The translations under genes were made by a program, and so were the position numbers. A stretch of 64,000 bases of DNA from Chenopodium formosanum (lineage: Eukaryota; Streptophyta; Magnoliopsida; Caryophyllales; Amaranthaceae). The notes under the pieces are model-generated. The model was not told where the DNA came from. It was given only the letters and a program-made list of their open reading frames with translations, and did no database searches. Shown piece after piece: positions 56,946 through 64,000 of the stretch (its first letter is position 1; each line of letters starts with the position of its first letter). The stretch is taken from positions 49,610,001 to 49,674,000 of the forward strand of contig CM044857.1 of NCBI GenBank assembly GCA_024500155.1. The letters are read 5' to 3'.

Positions 56946-58670
56946 ATCCCTTTAACCAAACAAAAATAAACGTAAAAAAGGAAAAAAGAAAAGAGTAATA
57001 TGGAATAGGATATGCCACTCCCAATTTCATAATGCACAACTACTGGCATATGGAATTCGCATCTTATCCGTGAACATGCTAATAATTTAAACAAGAATCC
57101 AATTCAAATTCCAAAATTGAATACAAAATTGTGAAAAAAGAAATTAGAAGCAAAAAAATGGTATCGAATTCTTGCCTCCTACTTTATCATAAGGTGCCAT
57201 TTCTATGAATGATTATTTTTATATTTATTTTTCCTGTAAATATATCTAATCGAACAAGATTCTCAAGTTGTTTTTTATTTTTTCACTTTCATTATTGAAG
57301 AAGACGATACTACATATATACATCGTTTGAGTCTTTGATTAATTAGCTACATCCTCCTTCTCCATTCATTAGGTAAATCAATATTAGTTGTAATATTTGG
57401 AAATTTACGCTAGCTATATATTCACGTTTTTCTATTTGATTACCTTTGTTGTTTTACATAGTGTTAAGAAAAAAATATTAGTCATGTGAGATTTTTGTTA
57501 TATATATCTTTTTAATTACAATATTTCATTTTTATATATACTTACCCGTCTTTGATTGGAGATATAAAGGTTTTAATTAAAAATATATATTTACAAGTGT
57601 GAAAATCAAAAAGTTATCTTCACTAAAAGTTTTCAACCGAGTATTAGTTACCCATTTAACCTTCTTCTAATTCCAACATTGTCTCTTCTTTTGACTGCGC
57701 TATTGCATCTTATCTATCCCTAATTGTTTGCCCCATTGCATTTCGAATTCAAATTTTAATTTTTCTACCAAAAATTATCACTAGCTGCTAATCTGTAAGA
57801 AATAATATGACATGTGTAATCTTACCGGATTTGTTTCAATGTTTATTTTCAGAGTATCAGATTTTTATAATTTTTACGTTAGCAAATTTAGAGGTATTTG
57901 ATCATGTCTTAAAATTATCTTGGATACCATTAAAATTCGAATGAAGCAAACAAATCAGGAGAAAAAGGGTAACATGCAATAAATTTGTGGAATGATACTT
58001 CAGTGATCAAGCAATTCTTAAGCCCTTACCCCTCCGCCTTTGCCACTCGTACGTTCCACGCACATTCGATTGATTCTCAATGACACGGCCTCAAAAGAAG
58101 TAATATAATTAAGAAGAATTGGACTTATCTTTGTGTTATGCTCAAATAGGAGAAATTTGTTTTTGCCCTACTAGAGCAGCATACTACTATACGGCTATAC
58201 CTACCATCTTGATTCTTGAATGGACGAATAATTGAATAACTTGTACCTTTAGGAGAGGGTTATACAAAAGTTGTGCAAAAAAATACATAGTAATCATCAT
58301 AGATAAGTTTTCTTCTGGGGAATACTAGGCCACTTTTATGCCACTAAACCTAATACATTTTAATTTTCGCAAACTCGTATATTAATTAAAGAGTCAAAAG
58401 AGAACTAACATATGATTAATATGAGTATAAAAGAGACACTTTTTTTTATTATTAGTACAGACGTATAGTACAAGTGTCTAGCATACAGCCATATATGCAT
58501 TTTATTATAGACGTTACATATATAATATTCTTAGTACGTAGTTGCTAGCTACGTTACTAGCAATACATAAGTATAAATCTCATCCATCTTATAATCGATT
58601 TGACTACCCTAGCTATATGATCATACAAATGCTTTGTATACCTAGCTTAGGGCGGACCGCGTTATTCCAT
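56946..58670. other. intergenic between two JIP-like genes
   Basis: The left part (57050-57310) pairs with 52350-52540 and marks the far end of the duplicated JIP unit. The rest is AT-rich without recognisable genes. Confidence 0.45.
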
Positions 58671-59536
58671 TTAACTGAAATCTGCATAAACTACGTTCGC
58701 ATAGATTTCGGCCTTCACCGAAGTTCGAGTATAAGCGTCAATGTAGGAGCACGACGAGGTGGAAGCGTCGAGGTCCTTTTCGACCTTATCCCAGTCTATG
58801 TTATGGAATTTCTCCAGAAGGCCACAATATCCTGAAGCCTGCATAATAATAATAATAATAATAATTATAATAATAATAATAATAATAATGTATAAATCAT
58901 TTTAAGGATAACTATTGTATGTAACATTTTCATATTTAATTAGATATAAACAAAATAAAAGTAGTCAACTTTGTTGTTAGATTGAGCAGGTGTTACAATT
59001 CTTACAAAGGGTTATAAGACAAAATCATTATCATAAACTATTACTAATTTATTAGAAACTAAAATGAACTAAATATTTTATGAGAGAAGGAAATTAGAAA
59101 CTGAACTGAACTGAAAATAAGCTGAAGAGAACATGTCCTAATTTAATCATCAGTGGCGTCATATATACGTACGTACCTTTCTAGTGTGACTTCCCTCATT
59201 GAAGGAATCAGACCAAGCCAAAAGATAACCATAGTGATTAAATGGATCATCGCTAGTTTTGAGGGAATACACGACAGCAGCCTTGATTCCCTTCTCCTTT
59301 TGTTCAAATTGTGTAAAGCCGGTTGATTCTTCTAATGTTGAATCATATTTATGATAGAATTTGCCAGACCATGTCTTCGCAGCGTAAAGGTGCATGGTTT
59401 TTTTGGTAGCATTGCTCTTGTTGTAAATCCAACCTCCAAAGAGCATCTCATCTTGGGGTTTCGCTTCTTCGGCTTGCTTGATAAGCTCATTCATGGCCGC
59501 TTCCTCCTTCCTCACCACACTCTGAGTTGAAGCCAT
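58671..59536 (-). CDS. jasmonate-induced-protein homologue (JIP-23-like), 175 aa, 2 exons
   Basis: Spliced model: 59536-59177 and 58838-58671, with the phase-0 intron at the same place as in the 204-aa gene. Protein: MASTQSVVRKEEAAMNELIK, EEAKPQDEMLFGGWIYNKSN, KTWSGKFYHKYD, GIKAAVVYSLK, HYGYLLAWSDSFNEGSHTRK, then ASGYCGLLEKFHNIDWDKVE and an end at VVYADFS. It keeps the family landmarks (GxKAAVVY, GYLLAWSD, CG...F.NI.W..VE) but lacks about 29 residues in the N-terminal helical part relative to its neighbour and is strongly diverged, so this duplication is older. The intron holds an AAT repeat and a MITE remnant. The role is unknown beyond the family link to jasmonate and stress. Confidence 0.85.
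59056..59136. mobile_element. truncated Harbinger-type MITE remnant
   Basis: AAACTGAACTGAACTGAAAA, then GAAGAGAACATGTCC followed by TAA, matches the right half of the element at 23111-23252. The left end is missing. It lies in the intron of the 175-aa JIP gene. Confidence 0.55.
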
Positions 59537-59969
59537 TTCGATCCTAACAGACAGTACGTAACGTAGTTAATTTATTTACATGTGAGTTTTCCCACATTAA
59601 ATAAGCATACTATCTTATTTCAGAAAAGTATAGCAACGCTGAATGGAAATCATGTAATGTAGCACTATTTTCTTTTATTTAGACTCGTATCAAATGTAGC
59701 AATAACATATTTTGTATATGTTGTTTCCCTCTCTCATCATCTCTGTTTTTAACTATTTATGATTTCAAAAAATTCATCTTTTGTAAAATTTTTAGGGTTT
59801 TCCCTTATTTGCATCAAACAAAAAATTAAAATTTCAACAAGTAACACACATGCATGAAAAACATTGAAAATAACCTTAATTACTTGAAGAGAATTGAAGT
59901 TAATGGAGACTACTGAACTTGACTTACTGAAATTTGCACGAATGCTAGACAAGCTACCAATTCATTTCC

Positions 59970-60302
59970 TATTTATAGTGGATGTGGGCATTGATTCTCT
60001 TTTACGATGTGAAGTTTCACAATTTTTAAAAACGACAAAAAAAAAAAAAAAAAAAAAAAAAAATAACAAATTAGTCCACCTATTGCTTATTTTGATTTAT
60101 GCAATTCTTAATTTCTTATTCTTTAGATATGCATGGAGAACCTATTTGAAACTACTGTTTTATTGTTACTTATACGGAGTAATAACAATGTCAAAACTTA
60201 AGATTATTGTTACAAACTTACAACAACATCAAAAAAGAAAATAGTCCGTATTAGGTCTTCTTTTTTCTTTTTTTTATTTTTTTTTTAATCAACAACCACG
60301 TG
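59970..60302 (-). promoter_or_regulatory. promoter of the 175-aa JIP gene
   Basis: A TATAAATA box lies at 59970-59977 (minus), the same octamer as in the other JIP promoters. A CACGTG G-box core (60297-60302) lies about 320 bp further upstream, much farther than in the 204-aa gene. A non-coding first exon is likely but its donor is not clear. A run of A (60039-60061) separates the two sites. Confidence 0.5.
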
Positions 60303-60436
60303 ACAAATATCAGTATTTTTTTTTTATTTAAAAGGTTCTTACTCCAATATGTACGTAATGTTTGTCAAAAAAAAAAAACAATATGTACGTAATGGCATAC
60401 TAACACACCACCTCTCTCACAAATGCTGCTCGTATG

Positions 60437-60990
60437 TAGGGATGACGATATCAGATAGATATCCGCTAATCCGATCCACTCGCTTTAAATAAATGGACGA
60501 AAACCTGAAATAAATGGATGAAAAACGGGTGACGGATGAAGTGGATGATGGATCAGATCGGATGTGGATGATGATTTTTTCACCCGTTAACCATCCATCC
60601 ACCCGTTTACACATATATAAAGATTTTTAATCTAAGAATTTTAATTAAAAAAATTGAAATATAAAATAAAAATATTTTGTTTGTCGCAAATTGAATTTTT
60701 CAAAGAATACGTAGTTAGTGCTTCCTTTTTATTTAAAAATTAATAATAACTTACGGACGTTACGATAGAAATAATCATAAATAATATTTTATGCGAAATT
60801 TTGTTTTAATAAAATGTTCATCCATTAGTTACCCGATCCACCGTTTTATCCGTGGATGATGAATGGACGAATACGGATGATGAGTGAAGCGGATGATAGA
60901 TGGATCGATGGATGTGGATGATGGGATTGGAATGATGGATGGATGCGGTGAAGCTCCACCTAATCCGAATCCCATTCATTGTCATCTCTA
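60437..60990. mobile_element. hAT-type MITE (554 bp)
   Basis: The ends TAGGGATGACGATATC and, reversed, TAGAGATGACAATGAATGGG are inverted. The 8-bp flanks CTCGTATG (60429-60436) and CTCTTATG (60991-60998) differ at one base. Subterminal regions are rich in GGATGATGGATGGA words. No coding. Confidence 0.8.
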
Positions 60991-61287
60991 CTCTTATGTG
61001 GCACTGGCATCTTATCTATACAAACGATTCCATTCCATAATCCACTTCATTAGCTAAAAGCGATTGTCTACAATTAATTATACAAAGATTTTTTTTTTTT
61101 TTTTTTTAAATAACAAAACAAAAAGAATCAGTATGGAGTTCTTATCCATTAATGAGAATAATTTGTGGAATAATGAATAAACATGTAATGATGCGAGTTG
61201 CTGTGTACATACGTTAAGCTTTAGAACAAAGGTTACCGTGACTTGGTATTAACATTTAACAAAGCTGTGTATTGCAGTATTGGTGTT

Positions 61288-61512
61288 TTTTTTTTTTTTT
61301 TTTTTTTTTGGTTGGTAAGGAGAAGGATCCTACCGGATTGGAACCTCTCACAGGTCCTCCCGATCCGGGTTAGCAGGCTAGATAATTTGAAAGAGTGGGG
61401 AGAAGATAAGGGAATCCCACTTTCCCAAATTGTCACTAATGGGGATTAAACCCCAACCTCATGATTTGAAAGGTGCTTTCCTTTCCACTAGACCAAGCTT
61501 AGCTTGGTTGCC
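61288..61512 (-). mobile_element. tRNA-derived SINE with poly(A) tail
   Basis: Read on the minus strand: a head near 61512 (GCAACCAAGC), A-box GGTCTAGTGG (61494-61485), B-box GGGTTTAATCC (61453-61443), a body of about 130 bp, and a 22-base A tail at 61309-61288. It is a different SINE family from the one at 56745. The target duplication is not clear. Confidence 0.72.
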
Positions 61513-62219
61513 ATACTGGTATTTGGTACAACTTTTTTTTGATGCTCATTTGGTACTCCTACTAAACTTTAATTGTACGTATATTTCATATTTGTATTTG
61601 GTAGTATGATGAGGTTAGCGTGCATTTACCAGTTTGCCCTTGATAAACTTTTGTGAACTAATCATAGTTAGAATTGGGCAGCCCACATGGGCTTTCAATC
61701 AAAGATATGGACAGGTCATAATATGAAGCTCGAATTTATTGGGCTGATCTCATCTTCTCTAAAAGTAATGCATGCTTTAACTACTGTATTTTAAGTTTGT
61801 TTGTAAATTGTTTCTTCATTAAAAGAACAAGCTAAGATGAATAAATGAAAGTTTGGATTAAACCATTTTTGTGGGTAAGTCTATAATGACGAGGATTAAC
61901 AACGAGGGAGCCCCAATTTATCACTTTGATAAACATTTATCAAGTGATGAAAATTTGTAAGTAAATCAATAAAAATGTCTAGTTATATCATTAATTATTT
62001 CGTAATTATATCAGTAAATGTGGATCCATATTTAATAAAAATTTATTGATTTATTTATAGTTTTGACATTTGAAAATTTGTGTATCAAGATGATAATAGA
62101 CATACATCTTTAATTATTATAAGTAAAAATTGTTTTTTAAAAAAATGAATATTTCGATAATAGACATACACTGAGATGAATCTAATATGATCTTACATGA
62201 TTATACTCTATATTCTATA
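61513..62219. other. intergenic, no feature recognised
   Basis: AT-rich sequence between the SINE and the Helitron. No gene. Confidence 0.4.
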
Positions 62220-63055
62220 TCTATACTTATATATTAAAAAGCGTCAGAATTAATACGTGTCACGTGACACCCTTCACATGTATTATTAGATAGAGGAATC
62301 AGCTAGTAATGCAGTATTACTAAAAATATTGATAAACACATGGAAGAGAGAGAAAGGATGAGAAAGATAGGTAAGTAGGACCACTTTTAATTAGACCAAT
62401 GAAAGCTTATATAATACGGAGTACAATTGGTTATTTAGTGGTACTATATTTGCACGTAGTTATTAGTACCACTGAATGCATATATTGTACCACTAAGTAT
62501 TAAATGATACATTAGTACTATTTGATCACCCAATGATACTACTTTAAGTAAAAGACATGCATTTACGTGTAATTACATCTTTGTCCCTCGTTATGCAATT
62601 GTTTATGCATAACAACAATCCTCCCTTTGAACTCCCTCGTATTAGTCTATTAAATTAGATATATGACACATAACCTTTTACATGTATTATATGCCACATC
62701 GTCCATCATACCATAAAACTTGTTTTTATGGCAATAAAAATGTTTATTACAAGGCTTGAACACAAGATCAATAAGAAATGAATAAATGTTTCTACCATCT
62801 TTGTGCGCTACGGAGTATCTTTTAATTTTGTTACAGAATAATACAGTAAATACTTTGTACGGAGTACTACGTATTAAACATTAATTGAGAGCACTTATTA
62901 GTTTCATAGTTATTATTGTTCACTTTTATTTTAATTATATAGTTATATTTTATAGCTCAAATAATATATATTGATAATATTAAAAGTATAATCCGATGCA
63001 TTTTATTCAAGAAAAAAAAAGGTAAAATCAGTGTATCGCCCGGGCCACACACTAA
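62220..63055 (+). mobile_element. putative non-autonomous Helitron (836 bp)
   Basis: It starts TCTATACTTATATATTAAAA directly after an A, a typical plant Helitron 5' end. It ends with a GCCCGGGC palindrome, then CACACACTAA before T. It contains two TACGGAGTA motifs. There is no Rep/helicase coding. The 3' end is less certain than that of the element at 50775. Confidence 0.6.
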
Positions 63056-64000
63056 TTCATATATGGAGTATTATAAGCTTTTAATGATTAAGAAGCTATT
63101 GAAAATCATTTATTAGTCCTTTTTTTTTTTTTTTTTTTTTTTTGGTGTGTGTGTGTGAAACTGGCAATAAAGTATGTACATATATGGTTTTTTTGTCTTT
63201 AGTGAACATTGGTAGTGAGATTTTTCAAATGGTGGACGTTTGTATTTAAGATATGATTATTGATGTATAGTCATCCTAGAAGTGATGTATTAATGAATTA
63301 TAAATGATGGCACCTACTTTGAATTTTTCATATCACACATATATTCTTGAATTAAACTTTTGCTACATCTGTCAGTAAAATATAACTATTTATAATTTGT
63401 CAGTAAATGCCAAAATTGGTACATTTGAGTCCATATTTGTAAAATTCCACTTAGAATTTAATGAAATTTTTATAAAGCAAATCATTTAAGATTTTAATAA
63501 CCTGGTCAAAAGTTGGTAAGATATAAATATATAAATAAATAAAACCATCTTTTGCCAGTAAAAGATAGGAGACTTTGGAGGCTCAAGAGTTCCGTATGAT
63601 CACAAAATCTACCAAATTAGGCAGTTGCAATTACTATAATTTACTTTCTTTGATTTTATGTACTTATATTAATGTCATTTTTGCTATTCTTCCCTTTAAA
63701 TTGAATTTACTAATTGCATAGTTATTTGTTACATTCTCAATGTTTTTGCATTTAGGCTATAAGAGAGGGTTTAATTATTTTTATCCATTGCCTAATTAAA
63801 GCAAAAGGGGACCAAGTCCTGTCCTTCTCAATGTTAAATGCAATCTTTTGGTTGAAACCTTGGCTCCTAATTGCAAAGGTAACTATTGCAAGCAAGCTCT
63901 CTTGGCTTTTCTTTTTCGAGTGCTATTTTAATTAAATGCTAAATGCTTAACAATTACTACACTATACAACTCCATTCTTCGCCTCGAATGAACATGCGTG
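63056..64000. other. gene-free right end of the window
   Basis: AT-rich, with a T run and (GT)n near 63118-63158. No gene, tRNA or element boundary is supported. Confidence 0.4.

Noticed and set aside
58542..58835. 97-aa plus-strand frame
   Set aside because: Antisense to exon 2 of the 175-aa JIP-like gene.
60417..60614. 65-aa minus-strand frame
   Set aside because: It lies within the terminal region of the hAT MITE at 60437-60990 and has no domain.

Overview
This is a window of plant nuclear DNA: AT-rich, intron-bearing genes with GT-AG junctions, three eukaryotic tRNA genes, and many MITEs, LTR, Helitron and SINE remnants. The family is probably Amaranthaceae sensu lato (spinach, goosefoot, beet, saltbush). 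This rests on a CF0 subunit b' protein resembling the spinach one as I recall it, a cluster of jasmonate-induced-protein homologues of the Atriplex type, and the recurring TACGGAGTA signature of Caryophyllales intergenic DNA. Species cannot be fixed from sequence alone.

Layout, left to right. 1-7.1 kb: tRNA-Gln(CTG), then a minus-strand protein kinase of the KOC1 type. 8.4 kb: tRNA-Leu(AAG). 9.7-10.3 kb: intronless nuclear gene for chloroplast ATP synthase b' (minus). 11.3-14.6 kb: five-exon ubiquitin-fold protein of the U11/U12-25K family (minus). 16.1-20.8 kb: ten-exon nucleotide-sugar transporter resembling UGNT1 (minus). 21.3-23.3 kb: two PIF/Harbinger-type MITEs. 23.6-27.2 kb: a tandem pair of intronless carboxylesterases with signal peptides (minus). 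28.5 kb: tRNA-Arg(CCG). 29.1-34.2 kb: a nested transposon, in which a Mutator-like element carries a 3.56-kb solo LTR and a hAT MITE. 35.3-37.9 kb: ANTH/AP180-type clathrin assembly protein (plus). 39.5-43.1 kb: two F-box genes (plus). 43.9-47.4 kb: five-exon longin-type small subunit resembling LOLITA of the TPLATE complex (minus). 47.9-60 kb: an expanded and decaying cluster of jasmonate-induced-protein (JIP-23-like) genes on the minus strand: two intact genes, two 5' fragments, and one duplicated terminal exon. 60.4-63.1 kb: hAT MITE, SINE, Helitron. 63.1-64 kb: nothing recognised.

The order kinase - b' subunit - ubiquitin-like protein - sugar-nucleotide transporter - clathrin assembly protein matches, from memory, Arabidopsis chromosome 4 loci At4g32250, 32260, 32270, 32272 and 32285. 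The left half would then be an ancient collinear block into which the esterase pair and transposons were inserted.

No unknown multi-gene pathway is visible. The most original signals are: (1) inside the solo LTR, five consecutive hairpins that share almost the same loop but have different stems that still pair; (2) two interchangeable terminal exons behind one JIP gene; (3) a stop codon lying inside the last 5' splice site of the U11/U12-25K-like gene; (4) very short poly(A) retroposons with clean target-site duplications. Multi-exon models were spliced by hand from reading frame and splice sites, without transcript evidence.
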